The notes below the pieces were generated by a model, which saw nothing but the letters and a program-made list of their open reading frames with translations, did not search any database and was not told where the DNA came from. A stretch of 64,000 nt of DNA, from assembly GCF_006152115.1 (NCBI RefSeq), contig NZ_VDFU01000016.1, positions 38,565-102,564 of the forward strand, read 5' to 3'. This DNA comes from Rubellimicrobium rubrum (GTDB lineage: Bacteria > Pseudomonadota > Alphaproteobacteria > Rhodobacterales > Rhodobacteraceae). Shown piece after piece: positions 16,788 to 26,184 of the stretch; positions within the stretch are counted from its first letter, which is position 1, and each line of letters starts with the position of its first letter. Position numbers and translations under genes: made by a program.

Positions 16788-18053
16788 ATGACGATGCGAA
16801 CCGGATTGCTGTCCTGCGCCGTGATGGCGCTCACCGCCGGCGGAGCCTGGGCCGCCGACCTGACGCTGGTCGAGGTCATCACCTCGCCTGAGCGGACCGA
16901 GACCCTGGAGCAGATCGTCTCCGCCTGGGAGCAGGAGACCGGCAACACCGTGGAGATCGTGAGCCTGCCCTGGGGCCAGGCCTTCGAGACGCTGGCGACC
17001 ATGGTCGCGGGCGGCGACATCCCCGACGTGGTCGAGATGCCGGACCGCTGGCTCGCGCAGTATTCGGCGGCGGGCCAACTGACGGACCTGGGGCCCTATG
17101 TGGCCGAGTGGGAGCATGGCTCCACGCTGACCGAGCAGACGGTTCGGATGGGCAGCATGACCGCGGCCGAGAAGCTCGAGCAGATCCCCTACGGGTTCTA
17201 CCTGCGGGCCATGTTCTACAACAAGGATCTGCTGGAGCAGGCCGGCGTGGCCGAGCCGCCCAAGACCATGGAGGAGTTCGTGGCCGCCGCCAACGCTGTG
17301 AGCCAGATCGAGGGCAAGTCGGGCTATTGCCTGCGCGGCGGTCCGGGCGGCACCAACGGCTGGATGATGTTCGCGGCCGCCATGAACGACAGCCCCGAGT
17401 TCTTCACCGAGGACGGCCAGTCCACGATTAACCAGCCCGGCTCGGTCGCGGGGCTCCAGATGCTGATCGACCTTTACAAGTCGGGGGCGGCGCCCCGCGA
17501 CAGCATCAACTGGGGCTTCAACGAGATCGTGGCGGGCTTCTACTCGGGCACCTGCGCCTTCCTCGACCAGGACCCCGATGCGCTGATCGGCATCGCGGAT
17601 CGGATGGACGCTGAAACCTTTGCCGTGATGCCGATGCCGGTGGGGCCGGGCGGGCGGGCGTTCCCGACGATCGGCTATGCCGGCTGGTCGATCTTTAACA
17701 CGACCGAGTTCCCGGATGAGTCCTGGAGCCTCGTGGCGCACCTGTCCTCGCCCGAGTCGAACTCGGTCTGGGCCCAACGGGTCGGCGTGATCCCGATCCA
17801 TCAGGGCGCGGACCAGGACCCGTTCTTCCGGACCGAGCAGTTCGCCGGCTGGTTCGAGGAGCTGAACAACCCCGATACCTACATCCCGCTCACGATGCCC
17901 TCCTATCTGGAAGGGTTCGGCTATTTCGCAGATCAACTTTCCATCGAGACGGCGCAGCAGGCGCTCTTGGGCGAGATCACGGCGCAGGAGATGGCGGACC
18001 AGTGGGCCGAATACCTGACGGCGGAATACGCCAAGTACCAGGAGTCCAATTGA
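16788..18053 (+). CDS. Extracellular sugar-binding protein of ABC transporter
   Basis: A 421-residue periplasmic binding protein, solute-binding family 1. The signal peptide ends at GGAWA|ADL near residue 23. The mature start LTLVEVITSPERTETLEQIVSAWEQ is typical of sugar-binding proteins, and tryptophans and aromatic residues are frequent in the middle lobe. AAGGGAG precedes ATG 16788. It is followed by the two permeases and the ATPase of the same operon. The ligand is unknown. Confidence 0.92.
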   Translation: MTMRTGLLSCAVMALTAGGAWAADLTLVEVITSPERTETLEQIVSAWEQETGNTVEIVSLPWGQAFETLATMVAGGDIPDVVEMPDRWLAQYSAAGQLTDLGPYVAEWEHGSTLTEQTVRMGSMTAAEKLEQIPYGFYLRAMFYNKDLLEQAGVAEPPKTMEEFVAAANAVSQIEGKSGYCLRGGPGGTNGWMMFAAAMNDSPEFFTEDGQSTINQPGSVAGLQMLIDLYKSGAAPRDSINWGFNEIVAGFYSGTCAFLDQDPDALIGIADRMDAETFAVMPMPVGPGGRAFPTIGYAGWSIFNTTEFPDESWSLVAHLSSPESNSVWAQRVGVIPIHQGADQDPFFRTEQFAGWFEELNNPDTYIPLTMPSYLEGFGYFADQLSIETAQQALLGEITAQEMADQWAEYLTAEYAKYQESN

Positions 18054-18982
18054 GCGCGGCCCTGACCCATGCCCCCGGGAACACCCGGGGGCGCTTTTCC
18101 CGCGCCTATGTGGCGCTGGTGGTCGAGCCGTGGCTTTATCTCGTGCCCTCGCTCCTTCTGATCGGCCTCGTCATGCTGGTGCCGCTGGCCATCGGCCTCA
18201 GCTATTCGTTCCGCGAATTCAACCTGCTCCGCCCCGGCGCGGCCCGATGGGTGGGGCTGGAGAACTACCAGGACCTGTGGGGCGATCCGCAGTTCTGGCG
18301 GGCCTTCCGCAACACGCTGGTCTGGACGGGCGCGAGCGTGGCGCTCCAGTTCGCGCTAGGGCTCGGGCTCGCGCTTCTGCTGAACACCCAGTTCCATGGC
18401 AAGCGGATCGTACAGGCGCTGGTGTTCCTGCCCTGGGCCGTGCCGACTTTCCTGACCGCGCTCACCTTTTCCTGGCTGTTCAACCCGGTGATCGGGCCCG
18501 TGCCCCACTGGCTCTACGCCCTGGGCTTCATCGAGGAGCCTTACAACATCCTGGGCAATCCCGACACGGCGCTCTGGGGGCCGATCCTGGCGAATGTCTG
18601 GTACGGCGTGCCCTTTTTCGCCATTACGCTGCTGGCCGCGCTGTCCGCCATCCCCGGCGAGCTTTACGAGGCGGCCGAGATCGACGGCGCCTCGGCCTGG
18701 CAGAAGTTCACCAAGATCACCGTGCCCTTTCTTGCCCCTATGATCGCGATCACGGTCATGCTCCGGGCGATCTGGATCGCCAACTTCGCGGACCTGATCT
18801 TTGTGATGACGGGTGGCGGGCCGGCCAACTCCACGCAGATCCTGTCCTCCTACATCTTCACCACCGCGTTCCGGCGGCTGGATTTCGGCCACGCCTCGGC
18901 CATCGCCGTCGTGATGCTGGTGCTCCTGATGATCTACGCCGCAGTCCTTCTGGCGGTGCGGTCGCGGCTGGTGCGCCACTGA
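18050..18982 (+). CDS. Sugar ABC transporter permease (MalF type)
   Basis: Inner-membrane permease of 310 residues with about six helices and the coupling loop EAAEIDGASAWQKFTKITVP. I place the start at TTG 18050. It overlaps the previous stop (TTGA) and has CAGGAG five bases upstream, whereas no nearby ATG in frame fits. The N-terminus reads SAALTHAPGNTRGRFSRAYV before the first helix. It pairs with the MalG-type subunit downstream. Confidence 0.88.
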   Translation: MSAALTHAPGNTRGRFSRAYVALVVEPWLYLVPSLLLIGLVMLVPLAIGLSYSFREFNLLRPGAARWVGLENYQDLWGDPQFWRAFRNTLVWTGASVALQFALGLGLALLLNTQFHGKRIVQALVFLPWAVPTFLTALTFSWLFNPVIGPVPHWLYALGFIEEPYNILGNPDTALWGPILANVWYGVPFFAITLLAALSAIPGELYEAAEIDGASAWQKFTKITVPFLAPMIAITVMLRAIWIANFADLIFVMTGGGPANSTQILSSYIFTTAFRRLDFGHASAIAVVMLVLLMIYAAVLLAVRSRLVRH

Positions 18983-19821
18983 TGGCGGTGCTCGGTCGAT
19001 CCAACCCGGTTCTGGTCGCGGGCAAGTACCTGGCCATCGCGGCCTATGTGGCCTTTGCGCTGTTCCCGCTCTACTGGCTCGTCAAGATCGCTGTGACGCC
19101 CGACCGGCTGATCTATACCGAGGGGACCCGGTACTGGCCCTCGGCGGCCACCTGGGACAACTTCCGCGCCGTGCTGGCCTCGGACTTCCTGCGGTTCTTC
19201 GGCAACTCGGTCACCGTGTCGCTCAGCACGGCGGCCATCACCGCCGTGATCGCGGCGGGGGGTGGATACGCCTTCTCGCGCTTCGAATTCCGGGGCAAGC
19301 GGGGGGTCGTGGCGCTGCTGCTGCTGACGCAGATGTTCCCGCTTCTCATGATCATCGCGCCGATCTACCGGATCGTCTCGGGGCTCGGGCTGCTCAACAC
19401 GCTCCCCAGCCTGATCGTCGTCTACACGGCGTTCAACATCCCCTTCGCGATCTTCCTGATGCAGTCCTTTTTCGACGGCATCCCCAAGGACCTGGAGGAG
19501 GCGGCCATGATGGACGGCTGCACGCGGATGCAGGCGCTGCGCAAGGTCATCCTGCCGCTGACGCTGCCGGGCCTTGGTGCGACGCTGGGCTTCGTCTTCA
19601 CCGCCGCCTGGAGCGAGATCCTGTTCGCTTTGATGCTCATCCGGGACGAGGATCGCATGACTTTCCCGGTGGGGCTTCTCAACTTCGTGTCGAAGTTCTC
19701 GGTCGACTGGGGGCAGATGATGGCTGCGGGCGTTCTGGCGCTGATCCCGTCCTGCCTCTTCTTCGCATTCATTCAACGCTACCTCGTCCAGGGCCTCACC
19801 TCGGGCGCGGTAAAGGGCTGA
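18982..19821 (+). CDS. Sugar ABC transporter permease (MalG type)
   Basis: A 279-residue inner-membrane subunit with six predicted helices. The coupling motif EEAAMMDGCTRMQALRKVIL lies near residue 172, and the C-terminus QRYLVQGLTSGAVKG is typical of MalG-like proteins. The start codon shares its A with the previous stop (TGATG), so translation is coupled. It forms the transport channel with the preceding permease. Confidence 0.92.
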   Translation: MAVLGRSNPVLVAGKYLAIAAYVAFALFPLYWLVKIAVTPDRLIYTEGTRYWPSAATWDNFRAVLASDFLRFFGNSVTVSLSTAAITAVIAAGGGYAFSRFEFRGKRGVVALLLLTQMFPLLMIIAPIYRIVSGLGLLNTLPSLIVVYTAFNIPFAIFLMQSFFDGIPKDLEEAAMMDGCTRMQALRKVILPLTLPGLGATLGFVFTAAWSEILFALMLIRDEDRMTFPVGLLNFVSKFSVDWGQMMAAGVLALIPSCLFFAFIQRYLVQGLTSGAVKG

Positions 19822-19824
19822 TCC

Positions 19825-20868
19825 ATGGCACGCATCGAGATGAACGGCATCGGCAAAGCCTACGGGCGTGTCGAGGTGCTCCGCGACGTCGATCTGGTGG
19901 TGAACGACGGGGAGTTCGTGGTCCTCGTGGGGCCGTCGGGTTGTGGCAAGTCCACGCTCTTGCGGATGATCGCGGGACTGGAGCCGATCACGCTGGGCAC
20001 CCTGTCCATCGGCGGGCGCCTCATGAACGAGGTGCCGCCGCGCGACCGTGACATCGCCATGGTGTTCCAAAGCTACGCGCTTTACCCGCACATGACCGTC
20101 GCGCGGAACATGGGCTTTCCCATGGAGATCGCCCGCCGTTCCAAGTCCGAAAGGGCCGGGCCAGTCGCCCGGGCGGCCGAGGTGCTGGGCCTCCAGAGCC
20201 TTCTGGAACGCTACCCCCGTGCCCTGTCCGGCGGACAGCGGCAACGGGTGGCCATGGGGCGCGCCATCGTCCGCGAGCCGGCCGCCTTCCTGTTCGACGA
20301 GCCGCTGTCGAACCTCGACGCCGCCCTGCGGGTGGAGATGCGGCTCGAGATCGCGCGGCTGCATCGCCGAATCGGAGCCACGACCGTCTACGTCACCCAC
20401 GATCAGGTCGAGGCCATGACGCTTGCGGACCGGATCGTCGTCATGAACGGCGGCCGCATCCAGCAGATCGGCACGCCGATGGAGCTTTATGAACGCCCGG
20501 CCAACCGCTTCGTGGCTGGGTTCATCGGGTCGCCGACGATGAACATGGTCGAAGGAACACCGGTCCCCGGCGGCCTGCGTCTGGCCGATGGCACGGTCTG
20601 GCCGGCTCCGGCGGGGGCCACCACCATGGGCATCCGACCTGAAAGCCTGAGCCTGACCCCCTCGGCCTTGCCGGGCCTTGCGGCGGAGCTTCAGGTGGTC
20701 GAGCGTCTGGGATCCGACACGAATCTGTATTGCGAAACCCGGGGCAACGGCGTGCTGCTGGCCCGGGTGCAGGGCAACCTCGATCTTGGGGCGGGCGCCC
20801 GAGTGACGCTCTGGCCGGACCCCGCGCGGCTCCATGCCTTCGATGCGAAGGGTGAGCGCTGCGGCTGA
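19825..20868 (+). CDS. Sugar ABC transporter ATP-binding protein (MalK/UgpC type)
   Basis: A 347-residue ATPase, last gene of the operon. Walker [10 protein letters not shown] is near residue 37, signature LSGGQRQR near 134, Walker B FLFDEP near 155 and the H-loop TTVYVTHDQVEAMTLADR follows. A C-terminal TOBE-type domain (GIRPESLSL) suggests regulation by a partner protein. It begins three bases after the permease stop. Only 15 bases separate its end from the end of the convergent GGDEF-EAL gene. Confidence 0.93.
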   Translation: MARIEMNGIGKAYGRVEVLRDVDLVVNDGEFVVLVGPSGCGKSTLLRMIAGLEPITLGTLSIGGRLMNEVPPRDRDIAMVFQSYALYPHMTVARNMGFPMEIARRSKSERAGPVARAAEVLGLQSLLERYPRALSGGQRQRVAMGRAIVREPAAFLFDEPLSNLDAALRVEMRLEIARLHRRIGATTVYVTHDQVEAMTLADRIVVMNGGRIQQIGTPMELYERPANRFVAGFIGSPTMNMVEGTPVPGGLRLADGTVWPAPAGATTMGIRPESLSLTPSALPGLAAELQVVERLGSDTNLYCETRGNGVLLARVQGNLDLGAGARVTLWPDPARLHAFDAKGERCG

Positions 20869-20883
20869 TCCGGCCGACGCGCA

Positions 20884-23214
20884 TCAACCGGCGCGCCGGG
20901 CCGCCGTGCAAAGATAGCGTTCCTCGAACTCGGCCACGGGAAGCGGCCGAGAGAACAGAAAGCCCTGGGCCCGATGGCAACCCTGGGTCTTGAGCCAGGC
21001 CAACTGCGCCTCGGTCTCGACCCCTTCGGCCACCGTTTCGAGCCCGAGAGCCTCGGCGATGGCCAGCACCGCCCGGATGATCGCGATAGAGCCCCGCTCC
21101 TCCGGTCCACCCAGGCGGGCCACGAAGCTCCGGTCGATCTTGACCTCCTGGATGGGAAGCGCCTGGAGATAGGCAAGCGAGGAATAGCCCGTTCCAAAGT
21201 CGTCGATCGCGACGCGGAACCCCGCCTTCACGAGGCCCTCGATATCCGCCTGGGCGGTGGAGACATGCCCCATGATCGCGGACTCCGTGATCTCGATGGT
21301 GGTGCGGCCCGGCCTGAGCCCCAGGCGCAGGAAGACCTCGCCCAGGAATGCGCCCTTCACCGAGGACAGCGTGGCCGCCGACAGGTTGAAGGCGATGGGC
21401 AGGTCGATGCCCCGCGCTTCCCAGGCCTGCGTGAGATCGCTCACGAGCTTGGCCGTGACGCCGTCGAAGCTTGAGATCAGGCCGGAGCTTTCCGCGATGG
21501 GGATGAACTCGGCGGGCGGCACCTCGCCCAACTCGTCGTCGCGCCAGCGCAGGAGCGCCTCCACCCCGGCGAGCGCCTGACCGTCGCGGAGGGAGAACTT
21601 GGGCTGGAGCGCGAGGGAGAACCCGCCGCCATCCAGGGAGCGCTGCAACGCCTGCGCGATCTGGCTCCGCCGCTCGGCCGCGGCCTTGAGCGTCCCGTCA
21701 AAGAGCCGGACCGCGTTGCGGCCGTCCGCCTTGGCCCCGTACATCGCCAAATCGGCGCATTGCAAAAGGCCGCCCGCGTCCGCCGCGTCCTCGGGAAACA
21801 GTGCGAGGCCCAGGCTGGCCATGGCATAGATGCTGCGGGCTGCTGCCGGGAAGGGACGCAGAAACGCTTCATGGACGGTCGCGGCGCGGGCGCGCGCGTC
21901 CTGCCGGTCCGCCGTTCTCAGGATGAGGACGAACTCGTCGCCGGCAAGGCGGGCCAGCATCTCGCCTTCGCCCAGCAACGAGCCCAGCCGCATGGCGACG
22001 GCTTGAAGAAGATCGTCGCCCGCGTGGTGACCCAGGCTGTCGTTGATCTGCTTGAAGTTGTCGAGATCGACGAACAGGATGGCGAAGCCCGTTTCCGCCG
22101 CGCGGGCCGCCGCGACCGTGCGTTCCAGTTCCGTCAGGAAGAAGGCCCGGTTTGGCAGGCCGGTGAGCGCATCGTGCAGGGCGTTGTGTTGCGCCGCCGC
22201 CGCGCTGGCTTCCGCCCGGGCCTGCAACTCGCGCAGCTCGGTCACATCGACGTTGACCCCCGTCAGCACCGCCGGGCGGCCGTCGGGCGTCCAGTCGGTC
22301 ACGTGGCAGCGGGACAGCACCGTGATCCATTGTCCATCGCGATGGCGCATGCGGTATTCGCCCTCGTGCTGCGGTGCCTGGGGCGTGACGGACGACAGGA
22401 CCTCGGTCAGGAAGCGGTTGGCGTCTTCCGGCTCGGTCAGCGTGGCCCAGCGCTCCAGGGAGAAAGGCTCGAGTTCGGACTGCGTGAATCCGAGAAGGCT
22501 CGCCCAGGTTTCGTCGAATTCGATCCGATCGTTGAGGAGGTCGAAGCGCCAGGTGGCCAGCCGCCCTTGGGCCAAGGCTTCGCGCAGCCACGTTTCGGTC
22601 CGTGCATGGGCGGTGATGTCGGTGGCAACCCCGACCAGCCGTTCGCCCTTATCCGTGACCATGCTGCGGCCAAGCAGGCGAAACACCCTCTGCGGTCCTG
22701 CCGGCAGAGCGACACGGATCGTAGCAGCAAAGGGCTGCGGCTCGGGCGATCGCACCGCGGCGTCGAAGGCATCCAAAAGCGGCTGTCGGTCCTTGGTGTC
22801 GACGGCCGCAAAATGATCCGCCACGTCCGACCAAGCGCCTCCCGACGAACAGGTGGCGACCTGGAGGTCATCGAGCCGGCTTTCTGCGAGGCTTGCCCCC
22901 GCACGGGGCCGCAGCTCCCAGACCGTGCCGTCTGCTGCAGCAAGGGCCAGCGTCAAACGGTCGCGCACGGTTCGGATCTCGTCGAACACCACCCGTTGCC
23001 AACGAAGCGTGGACCGCATGGCGAGATAAAGGAACACAGCGGTCACGGCCACGAAGCCCCAGCCCTTTACGGTCTGCGCCTGACCCAGCAGCGCGGGATC
23101 CGTGATCATGAAGGAAAGCGTCTGATCGCTCAGACCGATCCAACAGGCAGCCAGGCCCGCATAGGCCAGCGTGACAGCCCAAGGCAGGCGGGACGACGGC
23201 GATCGGAACGGCAT
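20884..23214 (-). CDS. Membrane PAS-GGDEF-EAL cyclic-di-GMP enzyme
   Basis: A 776-residue protein with two N-terminal transmembrane helices (about 10-30 and 48-66), then two PAS-like domains, a GGDEF domain and a C-terminal EAL domain. The diguanylate cyclase signature is AGDEF (in [12 protein letters not shown]), a tolerated variant. The usual RxxD inhibitory site is absent just upstream. The EAL part keeps [39 protein letters not shown] and [14 protein letters not shown] 23214 has GAGG five bases before it; a GTG six codons earlier is possible. A CtrA-like site lies upstream. Net activity cannot be decided from sequence. Confidence 0.88.
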   Translation of the reverse strand: MPFRSPSSRLPWAVTLAYAGLAACWIGLSDQTLSFMITDPALLGQAQTVKGWGFVAVTAVFLYLAMRSTLRWQRVVFDEIRTVRDRLTLALAAADGTVWELRPRAGASLAESRLDDLQVATCSSGGAWSDVADHFAAVDTKDRQPLLDAFDAAVRSPEPQPFAATIRVALPAGPQRVFRLLGRSMVTDKGERLVGVATDITAHARTETWLREALAQGRLATWRFDLLNDRIEFDETWASLLGFTQSELEPFSLERWATLTEPEDANRFLTEVLSSVTPQAPQHEGEYRMRHRDGQWITVLSRCHVTDWTPDGRPAVLTGVNVDVTELRELQARAEASAAAAQHNALHDALTGLPNRAFFLTELERTVAAARAAETGFAILFVDLDNFKQINDSLGHHAGDDLLQAVAMRLGSLLGEGEMLARLAGDEFVLILRTADRQDARARAATVHEAFLRPFPAAARSIYAMASLGLALFPEDAADAGGLLQCADLAMYGAKADGRNAVRLFDGTLKAAAERRSQIAQALQRSLDGGGFSLALQPKFSLRDGQALAGVEALLRWRDDELGEVPPAEFIPIAESSGLISSFDGVTAKLVSDLTQAWEARGIDLPIAFNLSAATLSSVKGAFLGEVFLRLGLRPGRTTIEITESAIMGHVSTAQADIEGLVKAGFRVAIDDFGTGYSSLAYLQALPIQEVKIDRSFVARLGGPEERGSIAIIRAVLAIAEALGLETVAEGVETEAQLAWLKTQGCHRAQGFLFSRPLPVAEFEERYLCTAARRAG

Positions 23215-23333
23215 GTGACCTCGTACTACCACTCAGGCGAGCCGGGTGCCCTGCCCGTTGCCGGGTCCTTGGCCCGCGATGGCTCACGCCCCCAGCCCTT
23301 AACCAGCTCTTTACTACTCAAGACAGCATTGAA

Positions 23334-23348
23334 TTAACGAAATGTTAA
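23334..23348. promoter_or_regulatory. CtrA-like box TTAA-N7-TTAA
   Basis: The sequence TTAACGAAATGTTAA is a full TTAA-N7-TTAA match to the CtrA recognition motif of alphaproteobacteria. It sits inside the inverted repeat ATTAAC-GAAAT-GTTAAT (23333-23349). It lies about 120 bases upstream of the GGDEF-EAL start at 23214. A half-site, TTAACC, occurs at 23309-23314. This short AT-rich island stands out from the GC-rich surroundings. Confidence 0.55.
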
Positions 23349-23401
23349 TGCGAGCCGGATGGACGCCGCTCAGGTATCGGATGCAGGGAACCTGAAACAG
23401 G

Positions 23402-24745
23402 TCAGGACCGTCCGGCGACGGGCAGGACCATCTCGGCCTCGAACCCTTGGTCGAGGTTGCACAGCGTCAACGACCCGCCTGCGCTGGCTGCAATCTCGGC
23501 GGCGATGGCCAGGCCCAGGCCGGTGCCCTCGCCCTGCTGATCGAGGCGCAGGCCACGGTCGGGCAACTGGTCGAGACGGTCGGGCGCAACTCCCGGGCCG
23601 TCATCGCGGACGCAAAGGACGACCCTGTCATTCCGGCGATGGCAGGCGATCTCCACGGTGGCGCGGGCGTGCCGCAGCGCGTTCTCGGCGAGCGCCCCAA
23701 GCGCCTCGGTCAAGTCGGCCCGATCGAGACGGACAGCGAGTCCTCGGGGCCCCGTCACGGAGACGGCAACCTGCATCGCCCGCGGCGTGCGGCGCAGGAC
23801 GGATGCGACCGCTTCGGCGACGGCCACGGGGTCGCTCATGGCGTCGGCCCGAGGGGCGGCGGTTCGGGCACGGGCAAGTTCACGGTCCACATGGGCCCGC
23901 ATCGTCCAGGCGATCTCCTCGATGCCGTCCGCCGCGTCGGACGAACCGTTCCCCCGAAGCCGCGCGGCCTCGCCCAGAAGTGCCTGCAGGGGTGTCTTGA
24001 GGCCATGGGCAAGGTCGCCCGCACGGGCTCGGGCGCGCTCCAACTCGGCTTCGCGGGCCGACAGAAGGACATCGATCTCCTCCGCGAGCGGTCTCACTTC
24101 GGCGGGCACATCAGCGCCGATCCGCTGCGCCCCGGCGTTCAGCGCGGCCACGCGGGCGCCCAGGGTCGAGAGAGGACGCAGACCGACGGCCACCTGCGCC
24201 GCCCCAGCGACCACAAGGCCAAGGCCGAGCAGGGCCGCATAGGGCAGCAGGTCATGCCGGAAGTCCGCCCGGATCTGGTCGAGCTCGGCCCGGTCGATGG
24301 CCACAGCGATCCGCAGCGGCGTTTCCCCGGTCGCGGTCTCGAGGCGGAGGGCGCGCGCAAGGACAAGGAGCGGCTCGCCCTGCGGCCCGCTCAGGCTGCC
24401 GGTCCAGGTGCCGCCGGGCGCGAGGTCCGGGACCGGAAGCTCGGCGTCCCACAGCGACCGGGAGCGCAGATCGGCCTCGCCCATCCCGATCTGCCAGTAA
24501 TGCCCCGAATAGGGCCTCTGATAGAGCGGGTCGCGCGGCGGATCGGGGAGGAGCGGTTGCCCGTCGGAGCCGAGTTCAACCGCCGTCGCCAGATGCTCCA
24601 GCCGGTCGTTGAGGTCGCTCAGCGCCACGCGCTCCACCTGCCGGTCGAACAGCAGGAGGAGGCCCCAGATCGCGAGCAGGAGCGCCAGCGTGACGCCCAC
24701 GGCCCCGGCGAGCAGCAGCCGGAGCCGGATGGAGCCGCGCCTCAC
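23402..24745 (-). CDS. Sensor histidine kinase (PhoQ-like)
   Basis: A 447-residue inner-membrane sensor kinase. Helices at about 8-33 and 168-188 enclose a periplasmic domain of about 135 residues. It is followed by HAMP-like and dimerisation segments with phospho-acceptor His247 in DLAHGLKTPL. The ATPase domain shows ALAENALRHA (N box), VRDDGPGV (G1) and GEGTGLGLAIA (G2). The gene overlaps the response-regulator gene by ATGA. With the adjacent PepSY genes it resembles PhoQ-like systems that answer to divalent cations or envelope state (inference). Confidence 0.92.
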   Translation of the reverse strand: MRRGSIRLRLLLAGAVGVTLALLLAIWGLLLLFDRQVERVALSDLNDRLEHLATAVELGSDGQPLLPDPPRDPLYQRPYSGHYWQIGMGEADLRSRSLWDAELPVPDLAPGGTWTGSLSGPQGEPLLVLARALRLETATGETPLRIAVAIDRAELDQIRADFRHDLLPYAALLGLGLVVAGAAQVAVGLRPLSTLGARVAALNAGAQRIGADVPAEVRPLAEEIDVLLSAREAELERARARAGDLAHGLKTPLQALLGEAARLRGNGSSDAADGIEEIAWTMRAHVDRELARARTAAPRADAMSDPVAVAEAVASVLRRTPRAMQVAVSVTGPRGLAVRLDRADLTEALGALAENALRHARATVEIACHRRNDRVVLCVRDDGPGVAPDRLDQLPDRGLRLDQQGEGTGLGLAIAAEIAASAGGSLTLCNLDQGFEAEMVLPVAGRS

Positions 24746-25407
24746 GGCGTGCCGCCCTCAAGCTGGTAGCCGAAGCCACGGCGCGTCGCGATCACGCCAG
24801 GACCAAGCTTGCGCCGGAGGCGCGCCACGGCGGCCTCCAAGGCATTGGCCTCGCGAGAGTCGTCGTCGCCGTAGAGGTGCTCGAGCAGTTCGGTCGGCGG
24901 CACCGGGCGGTCGCGGTGAAGCGCGAGATAGGCCAGGAGGCGGAACTCGAGCGGCGTGAGGTCGAGCGGCTGGCCGTCGAGCGACACGGTCATGCGGTTG
25001 AGGTCGAGCCGGAGCCGGCCCGCGGCCTGCACGGCGGTGCTGCGCCCGGCGGCGCGCCGGACAAGGGCGCGGGCGCGCGCCACGAGTTCCTCAATGTGAA
25101 AGGGCTTGGGCAGGTAGTCGTCGGCCCCGGCCTCGATGCCTTCGACCCGCTCGGTCCAGCTCCCCCGTGCGGTGAGCACGAGGACCGGGGCGTCACAGCC
25201 TTCGGTCCGCCAGCGCCGGAGCACCGACAGCCCGTCCATCCGCGACAGGCCGAGGTCCAGCACGATGAGGTCGTAGGACTCGGTCCCGCCGCGAAACCAG
25301 GCTTCCTCGCCGTCCGTCGCGGTTTCGACCCGGAACCCCGCCCCGGCCAGCACCGCCGCCACGTCGCGCGCGATGCGCGGGTCGTCCTCCACCAGCAGGG
25401 CGCGCAT
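24742..25407 (-). CDS. OmpR/PhoP-family response regulator
   Basis: A 221-residue regulator. The receiver domain has acidic pair Asp8/Asp9, phospho-acceptor Asp51 and Lys101 (YLPKPF). The C-terminal winged helix includes RRAAGRSTAVQ, LTPLEFRLLAYLALH and LRRKLGPGVIATRRGFGYQLEG. It overlaps the downstream kinase by ATGA and abuts the upstream PepSY gene, so the three form one operon. Direct repeats suited to an OmpR-type dimer lie in the divergent promoter region (25769-25786). Confidence 0.94.
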   Translation of the reverse strand: MRALLVEDDPRIARDVAAVLAGAGFRVETATDGEEAWFRGGTESYDLIVLDLGLSRMDGLSVLRRWRTEGCDAPVLVLTARGSWTERVEGIEAGADDYLPKPFHIEELVARARALVRRAAGRSTAVQAAGRLRLDLNRMTVSLDGQPLDLTPLEFRLLAYLALHRDRPVPPTELLEHLYGDDDSREANALEAAVARLRRKLGPGVIATRRGFGYQLEGGTP

Positions 25408-25745
25408 CAGTCGCTCCCGCCCTCGGTGGCGTCATCAACGTCGTCCTCGGCTTCGGCCTCCACGTCGATGAGCTCGCCGGTGACGGCGTTCACCTCCACT
25501 TCGAGGAGCCGCCCGTCGGCGGTCAGGATCTCCAACTCGTAGACGCGCAGGCCCGCCTCCTCGTCGATCTCGACATCGAGCACCTGCCCGCCCCAGCGGG
25601 CCTCGAGGTCAGGGAGGATGGCGGACAATGGCAGGATCTCGCCCCGCTCGACCGCCGCACGCGCGAGGTCGGCGTCATGGGTGTCGGCCGAGGGCACGGT
25701 CGGAGCGAGGAGGAGCACGAGGGTCAAGGGCAGGGCACGCATCAT
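25407..25745 (-). CDS. PepSY-domain periplasmic protein
   Basis: A 112-residue exported protein. Its signal peptide is MMRALPLTLVLLLAPTVPSA|D, followed by one PepSY domain: ILPLSAILPDLEARWGGQVLDVEIDEE, then VYELEILTADGRLLEVEVNAVTGELI. The tail is very acidic (EAEAEDDVDDATEGGSD), which could bind cations. It shares one base with the response-regulator gene and is first in the operon with the sensor kinase. PepSY proteins often inhibit or tune a partner, so it may modulate the kinase. Confidence 0.85.
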   Translation of the reverse strand: MMRALPLTLVLLLAPTVPSADTHDADLARAAVERGEILPLSAILPDLEARWGGQVLDVEIDEEAGLRVYELEILTADGRLLEVEVNAVTGELIDVEAEAEDDVDDATEGGSD

Positions 25746-25768
25746 GGAGCGGGTCTAGCGGACTGAAC

Positions 25769-25786
25769 CTGACGGCGCGCTGACAG
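25769..25786. promoter_or_regulatory. Direct repeats in divergent PepSY/two-component promoter
   Basis: CTGACGG (25769-25775) and CTGACAG (25780-25786) are 7-base direct repeats with a 4-base spacer, giving the 11-base period typical of OmpR-family response-regulator dimers. They lie 24 bases from the PepSY start on the minus strand and about 84 bases from the divergent PepSY start. Autoregulation by the adjacent regulator is a reasonable inference. Two copies only, so moderate weight. Confidence 0.4.
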
Positions 25787-25869
25787 TCCTGATCAGGCCG
25801 GCGTCAGCAAAGGCGTGCGAAAGGTGATTCGCACCAAGGGCGACGCCGCCCCCAACGGAGAGAATGTTC

Positions 25870-26139
25870 ATGACCCATGCCTTCCCCTTCGCGGCCCTGA
25901 TGGCCGCAACCCTTGCCGGCGCCGCAGGCGCGCAGACGGCCCCCGCCGATCCGGCGGGCACGGCCCCGGCGCTTTCGACGATCATCGGCGACCTGGAGGA
26001 GCGTGGCTACGACGTCGCCGACATCGACGTCGGCGGCCGCGTCATTGAGGTCGAAGCGATGAGCCCGCAGGGCCTTTTGGTGGACCTGCGCATCGAGGCC
26101 GCCACCGGCACGGTCCTGAGCGAGATGCCTGAGGACTGA
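25870..26139 (+). CDS. Small PepSY-like periplasmic protein
   Basis: An 89-residue exported protein. The signal peptide ends at GAAGA|Q near residue 21. It is followed by one PepSY-like unit (LSTIIGDLEERGYDVADIDVGGRVIEVEAMSPQG, then VDLRIEAATGTVLSE). ATG 25870 is preferred because GGAG lies 9 bases before it; another ATG two codons earlier is too close to that site. It is transcribed divergently from the PepSY-regulator-kinase operon and lies 45 bases before an RTX gene, which suggests a common regulon. Confidence 0.8.
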   Translation: MTHAFPFAALMAATLAGAAGAQTAPADPAGTAPALSTIIGDLEERGYDVADIDVGGRVIEVEAMSPQGLLVDLRIEAATGTVLSEMPED

Positions 26140-26184
26140 TCCGGCTCTTCCCACACCATTCCAACGACACACAGGAGACACGAC

